A stretch of 64,000 bases of DNA from JAJYKC01 sp035545735 (GTDB lineage Bacteria > Acidobacteriota > Terriglobia > Bryobacterales > Bryobacteraceae). Location of the stretch: assembly GCA_035545735.1 (NCBI GenBank), contig DASZXS010000061.1:60332-124331 (forward strand), read 5' to 3'. Under the pieces are notes generated by a model that worked only from the letters and a program-made list of their open reading frames with translations, was not told where the DNA came from and did not search any database. Positions within the stretch are counted from its first letter, which is position 1. Every line of letters begins with the position of its first letter. The position numbers and the translations under genes are program-made. Positions 42,543 through 51,821 of the stretch are shown here, in pieces.

Positions 42543-45500
42543 GGGCGGCCTCCTGTTTCATTTCCCCTGCCGCCGCCACGCGGGCATTCACGATAGCCGG
42601 ATGCGGAGACGCCTGTTTTAACGGAACACCCAGCACCCGCTTAAATTCATGAGGAAACACTTTCACAAAACGCGGCAGCATTTCCCCCCAATTGTCCAAA
42701 ATCCAGCGCGCCCTGGGACTGTCGGTATATTCCGCGTGGCGCGAGATGAGCGTGCGCAGCGCCTGCACATCGTCCTGCTCGGTGACCTCTTCGAGATCGA
42801 CCCCGGCGCGGTTGCAGCCAACGGAACGGAACGCGCCGCTCTCGTCGAGCACGAACGCGATGCCTCCGGTCATGCCCGCCGCAAAATTCCGGCCGGTCCG
42901 GCCAAGGCAGACCACAAGTCCCTTGGTCATGTACTCGCAGCCATGATCGCCCACGCCTTCGATGACGGCATTAGCTCCCGAATTCCGGACTGCGAAACGC
43001 TCTCCGGCGACGCCATTGAAAAACGCCTCGCCGCTGGTGGCGCCATAGAGGGCCGTGTTGCCGATGAGAATGTTTTCCTCCGGCAGGAAATTCGAAGTCT
43101 TCGGCGGGTAGACGATCAGACGCCCGCCGGAGAGGCCCTTGCCGATGTAATCGTTGGCATCGCCTTCGAGCGCCAGGGTTACGCCCTTGGCGAGAAACGC
43201 TCCGAAGCTCTGTCCCGCGGAGCCGGAAAATTCAAAACGAATGGTGTCTTCCGGCAGCCCGTTTGAGCCGTGCCGGCGGGCGACCTCTCCGCTGAGCATC
43301 GCGCCCACGGTTCGATGGACGTTACGGATGGGAAGCTTGAACTCGACCGGCGATCCACTCTCGATCGATTCGCGGGCGTGGTCGATCAGCTTGTAATCGA
43401 GCGCCTGGTCGAGACCGTGATCCTGGGCGATGGTGCAGCGGCGTCCGACACGGCCGGGAACCTGCGGATTGTGCAGGATGGTGGAGAAATCGAGCCCTTT
43501 CGCCTTCCAGTGGTCGATGGCGTGGCGCATCTCGATCATGTCGACGCGTCCAACCAGTTCATCGAGCTTCCGGAAGCCCATGGACGCCATGATGGCTCGC
43601 ACCTCTTCGGCGATGTAGAAGAAGAAATTGATGACGTGTTCGGGCTGGCCCTGGAACTTGGCGCGCAGGAGAGGGTCTTGCGTCGCCACACCCACCGGGC
43701 ATGTGTTCAGATGGCATTTGCGCATCATGATGCAGCCCATCGAGATCAGGGGAGCGGTGGAGAAGCCGAACTCTTCGGCGCCAAGCAGGGCGGCAATGAC
43801 AACGTCCCTGCCGGTTTGCAGCTTTCCGTCGGTCTGCACGCGGATGCGGCTGCGCAGGTCGTTCAGCACGAGAACCTGCTGGGTTTCGGCCAGCCCAAGC
43901 TCCCAGGGGATGCCGGCATGCTGGATGGAAGTGAGCGGCGAAGCGCCGGTGCCTCCGTCGTAGCCGCTGATCAGGACAACGTCGGCATGCGCTTTGGCGA
44001 CGCCGGCGGCGACCGTGCCAACCCCCACCTCGGCCACCAGCTTGACGGAGATCCGCGCAGCCGGATTTACATTCTTCAAATCGTAGATCAACTGCGCGAG
44101 ATCTTCGATGGAATAAATGTCGTGGTGCGGCGGCGGCGAAATCAGAGGGACGCCGGGAATAGAGTGCCGCACGCGGGCGATCTCCTCATTCACCTTATGC
44201 CCGGGTAACTGGCCGCCCTCGCCGGGCTTGGCGCCTTGGGCGATCTTGATTTGCAACTCGTCGCAATTCACCAGGTAGTTGGTGGTGACGCCGAAGCGGC
44301 CGGAGGCGACCTGCTTGATGGCGCTGCGGCGCCAATCACCATTGTCGTCGCGCCGGAAACGCGCTTCGTCTTCCCCTCCCTCTCCGGTGTTGGAACGTCC
44401 GCCGATGCGGTTCATCGCGATCGCGAGCGTCTCGTGCGCTTCCTTGCTGATTGAGCCGAAAGACATGGCTCCGGTGGCGAATCGCCGGACAATTTCTTTC
44501 GCCGGTTCGACTTCGTCAATGGGGATTGGCGCGGGCAGAGTCTTCAATTTCATCAAGCCGCGCAAAGTGCAGAGCCGTTCGCTCTGGTCGTTGATGAGCG
44601 ACGTGTATTCCTGGAAGGTGGAAAAACTCGATTGCCGCACGGCGTGCTGGAGCTTGCTGACCGTAAGCGGGTTATAGAGATGGTACTCGCCGTTTACGCG
44701 GTAATGATAGCTGCCGCCGGAGTCGAGTTCGGTGTGAGATTCATCGAGAGGCTGCCGCGAGAATTCGTGCCGCATCTGGGCTTCGCGCGCGATCACTCCC
44801 AGGCCGACGCCGCCAATGCGCGAGGAAGTGCCGGTGAAGTAGCGGTCGACGAGCGGACGGCTGAGGCCGATCGCTTCGAACACCTGCGCGCCCCGATAGC
44901 TTTGCAGCGTGGAGATGCCCATTTTCGAGAACACTTTGAGAAGCCCCTTATTTATTGCTTTCTTGTAGTTTTTCAGGGCTTTTTCGAAGGTGGTGTCCGG
45001 CAGATGGCCGCGAAGCGCCTCATCCTCCAGAGTCTCGATGGCCAGATATGGGTTGACGGCGCTCGCGCCGTAGCCGATGAGCAGACAAAAATGCATCACC
45101 TCGCGCGGCTCGCCGGATTCGATGATCAGAGCGACCTGGGTACGCGAGCCTTCGCGGACCAGATGATGATGAATGGCGGAGAGCGCGAGCAGGCTGGGAA
45201 TGGGAGCGTATTCCTGGTCGGTGCCGCGGTCAGACAGGATCAAGACGGTGTAGCCGGATTTGATGGAGAGGGAAGCCTTGCGGCACAGCCCTTCCAGGGC
45301 GCGCTCCAGTTCTTCCTCGCCGCCGTCGGCGCGGAACAACATGGAAAGGGTGGTGGCGAGAAAATCGCCCTGCGAGACGCGGCGCAGCTTTTCGAGATCC
45401 CGGTTGGTCAGGATGGGATGCGGCAGCTTCATCGTGTGGCAGTGCTGCGGCGTCTCCGCCAGGATATTGCGCTCGGTGCCGATGTAGCTGGTGAGCGACA

Positions 45501-47121
45501 TGACCAGCTCTTCGCGAATCGGGTCGATCGCCGGATTGGTGACCTGCGCGAACATCTGCTTGAAGTAATGGAACAGCAACTGGGGGCGGTCGGAAAGGCA
45601 GGCCAGCGGCGTATCCGTTCCCATCGAACCCACGGGCTCCTGCCCGCCGGTCGCCATGGGGGTCAGCAGAGTTCTCAGATCTTCGTCGGTGTAGCCGAAC
45701 ATACGCTGCCGGGCGATGATCGAATCGCGATCCGACTCATAGACGCGAGGCGGCTCGGGAAGATGGTCGAGCGTGATCTGATTTTCCTTCAGCCAGTCCC
45801 CGTACGGCTGCCGGGCGGCAAGGGAGGCCTTGATCTCCTCGTCGGGTATGATGCGCTTCTCCACGGTGTCGACGAGTAGCATTCGCCCGGGCTGCAGGCG
45901 CCCCTTGAACCGGACGTCCTCGGGCTTGATGGGAAGCACGCCGGTCTCGGACGCCATGATCAGCACGTCGTCCTTGGTGACGAGGTAGCGCGCCGGGCGC
46001 AGGCCGTTGCGGTCCAGAGTGGCGCCGATGACGCGGCCGTCGGTAAAAGCCACGGCGGCAGGTCCGTCCCAGGGCTCCATCAACGACGCATGATACTCGT
46101 AGAACGCCTTCTTCGCCGGATCCATGTTCTCGTCGGCGTCCCAGGCCTCGGGAATCAACATGGCCATCACGTGCGGCAGGCTGCGGCCGGATAACGTGAG
46201 AAGTTCCACGGCATTGTCGAGCGCCGCCGAATCCGAGCCGCCGGGCTGGATGATCGGCATCAGCTTCTTTATGTCGTCGCCGAAAAGGGGCGAGCTCAGC
46301 ACGCTTTCCCGCGCCGCCATCCAGTTGACGTTACCCCGGACAGTGTTGATTTCACCGTTGTGGCAGATGTAGCGGTAAGGATGGGCGAGAGGCCAGGTGG
46401 GAAAGGTGTTGGTGGAAAAACGCTGGTGGACCAGACAGAGAGCGCTGGTGGTATCGGGATCCAGAAGTTCGTTATAAAACGAGCCCATCTGTCCCGCCAG
46501 CAGGAGTCCTTTATAGACCACCACCCTCGAAGAAAGGGATGGGACGTAGAAGAAGCCCTTCTCCCGCAGATCGCTCGCGGCGACTTCCGCCTCAACACGC
46601 TTGCGGATGACGAACAGCTTGCGCTCCAGAGCGTCCTGCGTCATTCCGGACGCACCGCGAATGAAGAGCTGTTCAATATAGGGCTGGGAAGCGCGCGCCA
46701 CCCGGCCGATGGCGTTGACATCAACCGGCGTGTCGCGCCAGCCAAGGACGGTGAGGCCCTCCTCGCGGACGACGCGTTCAATGATGCCTTCGCAGATCAG
46801 GCGTTGCGACGGCTCGACGGGGAGGAAAATCAGCCCTAAGCCGTATTCGCCTGGAGGCGGTAGTGTGAAACCGAGGGAGGCGCATTCGCGCGAGAAAAAC
46901 TTATGCGGGATCTGAATCAGAATGCCCGCGCCGTCTCCTGTCTCCGGATCACAACCGCATGCACCGCGATGGGTAAGGTTGACGAGAATCTGCAGGCCCT
47001 TCGCAACAATGTCATGCGACGGCTCACCTGCGATGTTTACGACGAAGCCGACGCCACAGGCATCATGCTCGTTCCCGGGGTTGTATAGACCTTGCTCATC
47101 GGGGAGTTTATTGGAATACAC
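42535..47121 (-). CDS. gltB: Glutamate synthase (NADPH) large subunit
   Basis: Makes two glutamates from glutamine and 2-oxoglutarate. Start moved to GTG 47121, which has GGAG 8 nt upstream and a promoter at the right distance; the frame is open to 47175. This gives 1,528 residues with nucleophile C22 (HDACGVGF) after a 21-residue propeptide removed during maturation. Glutaminase domain (22-~420), central domain, FMN-binding synthase domain with GGTGASPLTSIQHAG, the 3Fe-4S cysteines in CIMMRKCHLNTCPVG, and the C-terminal beta-helix (GGRLIVYPP, GNTALYGATSGEAF). First gene of gltB-gltD; likely controlled by the divergent LysR protein. Confidence 0.98.
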   Translation of the reverse strand: MYSNKLPDEQGLYNPGNEHDACGVGFVVNIAGEPSHDIVAKGLQILVNLTHRGACGCDPETGDGAGILIQIPHKFFSRECASLGFTLPPPGEYGLGLIFLPVEPSQRLICEGIIERVVREEGLTVLGWRDTPVDVNAIGRVARASQPYIEQLFIRGASGMTQDALERKLFVIRKRVEAEVAASDLREKGFFYVPSLSSRVVVYKGLLLAGQMGSFYNELLDPDTTSALCLVHQRFSTNTFPTWPLAHPYRYICHNGEINTVRGNVNWMAARESVLSSPLFGDDIKKLMPIIQPGGSDSAALDNAVELLTLSGRSLPHVMAMLIPEAWDADENMDPAKKAFYEYHASLMEPWDGPAAVAFTDGRVIGATLDRNGLRPARYLVTKDDVLIMASETGVLPIKPEDVRFKGRLQPGRMLLVDTVEKRIIPDEEIKASLAARQPYGDWLKENQITLDHLPEPPRVYESDRDSIIARQRMFGYTDEDLRTLLTPMATGGQEPVGSMGTDTPLACLSDRPQLLFHYFKQMFAQVTNPAIDPIREELVMSLTSYIGTERNILAETPQHCHTMKLPHPILTNRDLEKLRRVSQGDFLATTLSMLFRADGGEEELERALEGLCRKASLSIKSGYTVLILSDRGTDQEYAPIPSLLALSAIHHHLVREGSRTQVALIIESGEPREVMHFCLLIGYGASAVNPYLAIETLEDEALRGHLPDTTFEKALKNYKKAINKGLLKVFSKMGISTLQSYRGAQVFEAIGLSRPLVDRYFTGTSSRIGGVGLGVIAREAQMRHEFSRQPLDESHTELDSGGSYHYRVNGEYHLYNPLTVSKLQHAVRQSSFSTFQEYTSLINDQSERLCTLRGLMKLKTLPAPIPIDEVEPAKEIVRRFATGAMSFGSISKEAHETLAIAMNRIGGRSNTGEGGEDEARFRRDDNGDWRRSAIKQVASGRFGVTTNYLVNCDELQIKIAQGAKPGEGGQLPGHKVNEEIARVRHSIPGVPLISPPPHHDIYSIEDLAQLIYDLKNVNPAARISVKLVAEVGVGTVAAGVAKAHADVVLISGYDGGTGASPLTSIQHAGIPWELGLAETQQVLVLNDLRSRIRVQTDGKLQTGRDVVIAALLGAEEFGFSTAPLISMGCIMMRKCHLNTCPVGVATQDPLLRAKFQGQPEHVINFFFYIAEEVRAIMASMGFRKLDELVGRVDMIEMRHAIDHWKAKGLDFSTILHNPQVPGRVGRRCTIAQDHGLDQALDYKLIDHARESIESGSPVEFKLPIRNVHRTVGAMLSGEVARRHGSNGLPEDTIRFEFSGSAGQSFGAFLAKGVTLALEGDANDYIGKGLSGGRLIVYPPKTSNFLPEENILIGNTALYGATSGEAFFNGVAGERFAVRNSGANAVIEGVGDHGCEYMTKGLVVCLGRTGRNFAAGMTGGIAFVLDESGAFRSVGCNRAGVDLEEVTEQDDVQALRTLISRHAEYTDSPRARWILDNWGEMLPRFVKVFPHEFKRVLGVPLKQASPHPAIVNARVAAAGEMKQEAARG

Positions 47122-47156
47122 TAGCGCTCTCCGTTTCTCTACCTGGAATATTATGC

Positions 47157-47185
47157 AGTATAACAATGGACGCACTATTATTCAA
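47157..47185 (-). promoter_or_regulatory. gltB promoter (TTGAAT-N17-TATACT)
   Basis: Minus strand -35 TTGAAT (47180-47185), 17-bp spacer, -10 TATACT (47157-47162). Predicted +1 at 47150 gives a 29-nt leader with GGAGAG before GTG 47121. Confidence 0.8.
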
Positions 47186-47202
47186 ATGAAATATATCATT
47201 GA
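47182..47202. promoter_or_regulatory. Shared inverted-repeat operator of gltB and the LysR gene
   Basis: TCAAATGA-N6-TCATTGA (one base short of perfect symmetry) lies midway between the back-to-back promoters. Its left arm contains the gltB -35 and its right arm the LysR gene -35, so one bound dimer would touch both. Confidence 0.6.
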
Positions 47203-47226
47203 CATAAAATCGGAAACTCTTATACT
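47199..47226 (+). promoter_or_regulatory. LysR gene promoter (TTGACA-N16-TATACT)
   Basis: Consensus -35 TTGACA (47199-47204), 16-bp spacer, -10 TATACT (47221-47226), or TACTAT at 18 bp. Predicted +1 near 47233 leaves about 6 nt before GTG 47239, without a Shine-Dalgarno. Confidence 0.75.
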
Positions 47227-47238
47227 ATAGAAATACCT

Positions 47239-48150
47239 GTGTCCTTCGAGAATCTACGGCTTTTCAAAGATATAGCGCAGACCCGGAGCGTGAGCCGTGG
47301 CGCGGCAATGAATCGTATCAGCCAGTCCGCCGCGAGCCAGCGGCTGCAGGAACTGGAGGCCGAACTCGGCATCGTGCTGCTGGACCGGTCCAGCCGCCCG
47401 TTGGAAATTACCGATGCCGGACGCCTGTACCTGGACCTCTGCCGGGACGTTTTGCGGCGTAACGAAGAGTTCGAAGCCGAGATCGACAGGCTGAAAACCG
47501 AGGTCGAAGGGACGGTCCGGGTGGCGTCAATTTATTCGGTGGGTCTATCGGAGATGGATCACCTGGAGCGTGAATTCTCGCGGCGGTATCCCAAGGCGGC
47601 GCTCGACGTTCAGTACTTGCGTCCGGAGCGTGTCGAGCAAGCGGTAATTTCGGGCGATGCCGAACTGGGATTGATGAGCTACGCGGAGGCTTCGCGGGAG
47701 ATGGCGGCGATTCCCTGGCGTCTCGAAGAGATGGTGCTGGCCGCCGCGCCGGGACATCCGCTGGCTTCCCGTTCCGAAGTTGCTCTGGAAGAATTGAACG
47801 GCCTCGATTTCGTGAGCTTCGATGAAGACCTGCCCATCCGCCGCGAGGTGGACCGCTTCCTGCACGAGCGGCGCATTCATGTGCACGTGGTCCTGCATTT
47901 CGATAATCTTCAGATGATGAAGGAAGCCGTGGCGCACGGCGCGGGCGTAAGCATTCTCCCGGCGCGTATTCTCACTCAGGAGGTTCAACAGGGACGTCTG
48001 GTTCCGGTGCCCCTCTCCGGAAAAGAGCTGTATCGCCCGCTATTTATCGTGCACCGGAAAAAGAAGCGCTTCGCGCGGGCGGCGGCAGCGTTCCTGGACC
48101 TTTTGCGGGAACAGCCGGTGGAGAGCGAGGCGGCGCTCGCTTTACATTAA
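47239..48150 (+). CDS. LysR-family regulator, GltC-like position
   Basis: A 303-residue LysR-type regulator: N-terminal winged helix-turn-helix (1-60, RSVSRGAAMNRISQSAASQRLQELE), linker helix and a periplasmic-binding-like effector domain (from about 90). Start is GTG 47239 with no ribosome binding site but a promoter 12 nt upstream, so the message is nearly leaderless. Its divergence from gltB and a shared operator suggest it controls glutamate synthase in response to 2-oxoglutarate/glutamate, like Bacillus GltC; this is inference from position. Confidence 0.93.
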   Translation: MSFENLRLFKDIAQTRSVSRGAAMNRISQSAASQRLQELEAELGIVLLDRSSRPLEITDAGRLYLDLCRDVLRRNEEFEAEIDRLKTEVEGTVRVASIYSVGLSEMDHLEREFSRRYPKAALDVQYLRPERVEQAVISGDAELGLMSYAEASREMAAIPWRLEEMVLAAAPGHPLASRSEVALEELNGLDFVSFDEDLPIRREVDRFLHERRIHVHVVLHFDNLQMMKEAVAHGAGVSILPARILTQEVQQGRLVPVPLSGKELYRPLFIVHRKKKRFARAAAAFLDLLREQPVESEAALALH

Positions 48151-48202
48151 AAGTAGAAATTGAACGGTTTCGAGATACAATGGGTCTGCACGATCTTTTG
48201 AG

Positions 48203-49048
48203 ATGAGAGATTACCTGGCGCTGACGAAGCCGCGGATCACCTGGCTCATTTTGATGAGCACGGGCATCGGCTACTTTTTCGGTGTTCAGGGCGCGTGGAA
48301 CTGGATGGGTTTGTTCCACACGATTCTCGGCACGGCCCTGATCTGCTCGGGGACGGCGGCGCTCAACCAGTGGTACGAGCGGGACTCCGACGCGAAGATG
48401 CACCGCACCCAGTGGCGTCCGCTTCCCTCCGGCAAAATGACGCCCGCGAACGCTTTCATTTTTGCGGTGATCATCTCGCTGGCGGGATTTACGGAGCTAA
48501 CGTTTGGCGTCAACCTGCTCACCGGGCTTCTCGGCCTGTATACCCTGCTGAGCTATCTGCTCATCTACACTCCTCTCAAGCGGCGCACTCCGCATTCGAC
48601 AACGATTGGGGCGATCCCCGGAGCGCTGCCGACTCTCATCGGTTTCGCGGCGGCGAGAGGGGCGATCACGGCGGAGGCCTGGATCCTGTTTCTGATCCTT
48701 TTCCTGTGGCAGTTTCCGCATTTCTACGCCATCGCGTGGATGTACCGCGAGGATTACCAGCGAGCGGGAATCCGGATGCTGCCGGTGCTGGACCGGGACG
48801 GAGAAGCGACCGCGTGGCACATTATGCTTTTCCTCGTCGCACTGGTGCCGGTGAGCTTGCTGCCGAAGTTCTTCGCAATGACTGGTAACTGGTATGCGGG
48901 CGGGGCGCTGATCCTGGGGGCCGTGTTTATCTATACCGGCATCCGGATCACGCAGGATTGCACCCGGCAGCGCGCGCGGCAAGTACTGCTCGCTTCGGTA
49001 ATCTACCTGCCCGTGCTTTACGGTCTGATGCTGCTGGACCGGGCATGA
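48203..49048 (+). CDS. ctaB: Protohaem IX farnesyltransferase (haem O synthase)
   Basis: A 281-residue UbiA-superfamily enzyme that adds the farnesyl tail to haem B for haem-copper oxidases. Eight or nine membrane helices; first polyprenyl-diphosphate motif NQWYERDSDAKMHRT (about 54-68) and second YREDYQRAGIRMLPV (about 184). The start ATG lies within ATGA at the end of an eight-codon mini-ORF (ATG 48179, MGLHDLLR), a possible coupling device. First gene of a cytochrome-oxidase-assembly operon with the SCO gene overlapping its stop codon. Confidence 0.96.
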   Translation: MRDYLALTKPRITWLILMSTGIGYFFGVQGAWNWMGLFHTILGTALICSGTAALNQWYERDSDAKMHRTQWRPLPSGKMTPANAFIFAVIISLAGFTELTFGVNLLTGLLGLYTLLSYLLIYTPLKRRTPHSTTIGAIPGALPTLIGFAAARGAITAEAWILFLILFLWQFPHFYAIAWMYREDYQRAGIRMLPVLDRDGEATAWHIMLFLVALVPVSLLPKFFAMTGNWYAGGALILGAVFIYTGIRITQDCTRQRARQVLLASVIYLPVLYGLMLLDRA

Positions 49049-49608
49049 ACCGGCTGGTGCTATTTCCTGTCTCGTTTCTCATCGCGCTCTCCCTCGGAGG
49101 ATGCCGGCCGCCAGCGCCGCTGCCGTCCTATGGCGAGGTGACGCGCTTCGAGCTTACCGATCAGCAGGACCGGCCTTTCGATTCGAGCCAACTCAAAGGT
49201 CACGTGTGGGTCGCGGATTTCATCTACACGACGTGCGGCGCGGTTTGCCCCAGGTTGACCTCGCAGATGCGGCAAGTCCAGGATGCGCTTTTGGGTTCGA
49301 ATGTGCGGCTGGTTTCCTTTACCGTCGATCCGGCTCACGATACGCCCGAACAGCTTGAGAAATACGCCCGCGCGCACGGGGCAAACGACAAGATGTGGCT
49401 CTTCCTGACGGGTCCGGTGAAGACGCTGCAGGAACTGGACCGGAACGCGTTCAAACTTGGCAACGTGGACGGGAGCCTGGAGCACAGCACACGCTTCGTT
49501 CTCATCGACGGGCACGCGCAGATTCGCGGATATTACGAAACCTCGGAAGCAGATGCGATTTCGCGGCTGATCAGCGACGCGAAACTGCTGCTGAACCGGC
49601 AGTCCTGA
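49045..49608 (+). CDS. SCO1/SenC copper chaperone lipoprotein
   Basis: A 187-residue thioredoxin-fold protein that delivers copper to the CuA site of cytochrome c oxidase. Start ATG 49045 overlaps the ctaB stop (ATGA). Lipobox LSLGGC gives a lipid-anchored C20. The copper ligands are C64 and C68 (TTCGAVCPR) with the histidine in SLEHSTRF. The stop overlaps the DUF420 start by one base (TGATG). Confidence 0.95.
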   Translation: MNRLVLFPVSFLIALSLGGCRPPAPLPSYGEVTRFELTDQQDRPFDSSQLKGHVWVADFIYTTCGAVCPRLTSQMRQVQDALLGSNVRLVSFTVDPAHDTPEQLEKYARAHGANDKMWLFLTGPVKTLQELDRNAFKLGNVDGSLEHSTRFVLIDGHAQIRGYYETSEADAISRLISDAKLLLNRQS

Positions 49609-50021
49609 TGAACATCCATTCCCTTCCCGCCGTCGATGCGATTTTGAACGCCACCGCCGCGCTGCTGCTGCTCCGCGGCTATTATCTGATCCGGCAAAAA
49701 CGCATTCAGGAGCACCGGCTCACCATGACACTGGCGGTGCTGGTGTCGGCGGCGTTCCTGATTTGCTACCTGGTATATCACGCACAGGTCGGATCGGTGC
49801 ACTATACCAGGACGGGGCCCGTTCGAGCCGTCTACTTCGCCATTCTAATCAGTCACACAGTGCTGGCCGCGGTGCTGCCGGTGCTGGTGTTCATCACGCT
49901 GCGCCGGGCGTGGCTCGAAAGATTCGCGCTCCATAAAAAAATTGCGCGATGGACCCTGGGTATCTGGCTCTATGTGAGCGTCACCGGCGTTACCGTGTAT
50001 ATGATGCTCTACCAGTTCTGA
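49608..50021 (+). CDS. DUF420 membrane protein (CtaM-like)
   Basis: A 137-residue protein with four membrane helices and the conserved histidines of DUF420 (EHRLTMTLAV, YHAQVGSVHYTRTGPVRAVYF, SHTVLA, LHKKIARWT). Family members are required for cytochrome oxidase assembly in Gram-positives. Its start overlaps the SCO stop codon in TGATG, and ctaB and SCO are immediately upstream, in agreement with this role. The methyltransferase gene follows 2 nt after its stop. Confidence 0.93.
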   Translation: MNIHSLPAVDAILNATAALLLLRGYYLIRQKRIQEHRLTMTLAVLVSAAFLICYLVYHAQVGSVHYTRTGPVRAVYFAILISHTVLAAVLPVLVFITLRRAWLERFALHKKIARWTLGIWLYVSVTGVTVYMMLYQF

Positions 50022-50023
50022 CC

Positions 50024-50776
50024 ATGGCGCAATCCTGGGACGTCACGCGCTACGAAGCACGGCACGATTATGTGTGGAAGTATGGGTCGCCGTTGATCGA
50101 ACTGCTGTCTCCGCAGCCGAACGAGCTCATCCTGGATCTCGGGTGCGGGCCCGGGCAACTGACCTATGAAATCGCGCAGAAGGGCGCGCGCGTCGTGGGG
50201 CTGGATTCCGCTCCCGCGATGATCGCGCAGGCACGCATCAACTATCCCGGGATTTCCTTCGTGCTCGCGAGCGCCGCCGAGTACCGGAGCGAAGAAGCGT
50301 TTGACGCTGTGTTCTCAAACGCGGCGCTGCATTGGATGAAACCACCGGAACAGGTGGCGGAATCGATCGCTCGCGCCCTCAAGCCGGGTGGGCGGTTCGT
50401 GGCGGAGATGGGCGGACATGGCAACATCGGGAGCATTCTGGACGCTCTGCGATCGGCGCTTGGCGAGGATTACACCCGCCAGCGTAATCCGTGGTATTTC
50501 CCCTCGATCGGCGAATATGCGTCGGTCCTTGAAGCGCAGGGACTGGCGGTCGAAAACGCCGTGCTTTTCCCGCGTCCGACGCGGGTCGAAGGCGAGAACG
50601 GATTGCGCGACTGGCTCGACATGTTCGCGGGGGTATTTCTGGATGAACTGCCGGGAGCCACGCGTAGAGACGTCCTCGAAAAACTGGAGGCTCTGCTGCG
50701 CGGGCGGCTCCACTCCGGGGGCGCGTGGCACATCGACTACCACCGTCTGCGAATCACGGCCCGCAAACCCGCCTGA
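50024..50776 (+). CDS. SAM-dependent methyltransferase, trans-aconitate methyltransferase-like
   Basis: A 250-residue class I enzyme from ATG 50024; the longer frame from 49949 overlaps DUF420 and is rejected. SAM motifs LILDLGCGPGQLTYEIA (about 35-51), VVGLDSAP and the conserved FSNAALHWM that marks the Tam-type family, with KPGGRFVAEMGG. Substrate is unproven: an acid such as aconitate, or malonyl-ACP (BioC-like). It directly follows the oxidase-assembly genes but has no known link with them. Confidence 0.88.
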   Translation: MAQSWDVTRYEARHDYVWKYGSPLIELLSPQPNELILDLGCGPGQLTYEIAQKGARVVGLDSAPAMIAQARINYPGISFVLASAAEYRSEEAFDAVFSNAALHWMKPPEQVAESIARALKPGGRFVAEMGGHGNIGSILDALRSALGEDYTRQRNPWYFPSIGEYASVLEAQGLAVENAVLFPRPTRVEGENGLRDWLDMFAGVFLDELPGATRRDVLEKLEALLRGRLHSGGAWHIDYHRLRITARKPA

Positions 50777-50794
50777 TCGCTTATTCTGGTTACG

Positions 50795-51238
50795 TTGGAA
50801 CGCAAGAATACGCTCCTCTACATTTTTGCCGGCCTGGTGACCCTTGGCGTGGCGGCCGCGGCCTACCTGCACTATTCCCCAGGGTCCAGCGGCGCGGCCC
50901 CGCTCACCCCTGAGGCAAAGGCTTATGTTCACAACCTGAAGATGGGCCCGGTGGAGATGAAGGCGACCGACAGCTACGTGAACCAGACGATCACGGAGAT
51001 TGAGGGGACGATTACGAACGGCGGCGACCGGACCATCCGGTCAGTGGATATTTATTGTTACTTCTATGACGCGTACGGACAACTGGTGTTGCGCGAGCGG
51101 GCGTCGATCGTGAAGCCGGGGCGCCTCCCGTTCCAGCCCAGGGATACCCGGAACTATCGTTTGGCATTCGACAACATCCCGGCGAGCTGGAACAATCATA
51201 TGCCCCAGCTTGTGATTGCGCAGATCCTATTCGAGTGA
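50795..51238 (+). CDS. DUF2393-like anchored protein
   Basis: A 147-residue protein with one N-terminal membrane helix (7-25) and an immunoglobulin/FxLYD-like domain outside (ITEIEGTITNGGDRTIRSVDIYCYFYDAYGQLV). Probably a DUF2393-type protein; function unknown. Start TTG 50795 with only a weak ribosome site; no better in-frame start occurs before the helix. It lies 18 nt after the methyltransferase and 3 nt before the receiver-domain gene. Confidence 0.75.
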   Translation: MERKNTLLYIFAGLVTLGVAAAAYLHYSPGSSGAAPLTPEAKAYVHNLKMGPVEMKATDSYVNQTITEIEGTITNGGDRTIRSVDIYCYFYDAYGQLVLRERASIVKPGRLPFQPRDTRNYRLAFDNIPASWNNHMPQLVIAQILFE

Positions 51239-51241
51239 CGC

Positions 51242-51598
51242 ATGGCGCTGCTGCTCGTGATTGAAGACGATCCGGAGCAGCTTGCGCTGCGGCGGATGAT
51301 GCTCGAAGTGGCCGGGCATGAGGTTTTAGAGGCCGACAGCGCACGCGCGGCAGCCGCACAGCTCGACCGGAGCCATCCGCAAGCGATCATTCTCGATCTA
51401 AGGCTCCCGCGCGAAGAAGATGGGATTGCACTGGCCGGGCCACTTGCTTCCCGCATACCGGTGATCGTGCTCACGGGCGCAAGCCTCTCGGCGGTGAAGG
51501 GACTACCCGTGTTCCGTGCGCTGCGGAAACCCTGCCCCGCGCCGGATTTACTGAAAGCGGTCGAGGATGCGGTGAGCGGAAATGGAAATCGCGGTTAA
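51242..51598 (+). CDS. Stand-alone response regulator receiver domain
   Basis: A 118-residue CheY-like protein without an output domain. Acid pocket E8-D9-D10, phosphoacceptor D52 (IILDLRLP), switch T78 (LTGA) and K96 (RKPC). The cognate kinase is not in the window. It overlaps the DUF167 gene by 17 bp. Confidence 0.9.
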   Translation: MALLLVIEDDPEQLALRRMMLEVAGHEVLEADSARAAAAQLDRSHPQAIILDLRLPREEDGIALAGPLASRIPVIVLTGASLSAVKGLPVFRALRKPCPAPDLLKAVEDAVSGNGNRG

Positions 51599-51821
51599 AG
51601 TAATTCCTAGGAGCTCGAAAAATGAGATCGCGGGTGAGCTTGCGGACGGCTCGCTGCGGGTGAGAGTAACCGCGGCGCCGGAAAAGGGCAAAGCGAATTT
51701 GGCTCTCCGGCGATTTCTTGCGGATCACTACGGAGTGCCGCTGAGTTCGGTACGCATTGTCGCGGGAGAAACATCTCCGCGCAAGCGCGTGCGGATCGAA
51801 GGAGTGAATGCCGGTGCCTGA
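51582..51821 (+). CDS. DUF167 (YggU) family protein
   Basis: A 79-residue protein with the family core VKVIPRSSKNEIAGEL, VRVTAAPEKGKANLAL and VAGETSPRKRVRI. Widely conserved in bacteria and eukaryotes; molecular function not known. It starts inside the receiver gene and ends 14 bp inside the deacetylase gene, so all three are translationally linked. Confidence 0.93.
   Translation: MEIAVKVIPRSSKNEIAGELADGSLRVRVTAAPEKGKANLALRRFLADHYGVPLSSVRIVAGETSPRKRVRIEGVNAGA

Noticed and set aside
44632..45879. 415-codon plus-strand ORF inside gltB
   Set aside because: Shadow of the gltB frame in GC-rich DNA; no family motif, while gltB is unmistakable.
48179..48205. Eight-codon ORF (MGLHDLLR) before ctaB considered as a regulatory leader peptide
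   Set aside because: No residue bias and no terminator; at most a translational coupling device through ATGA.
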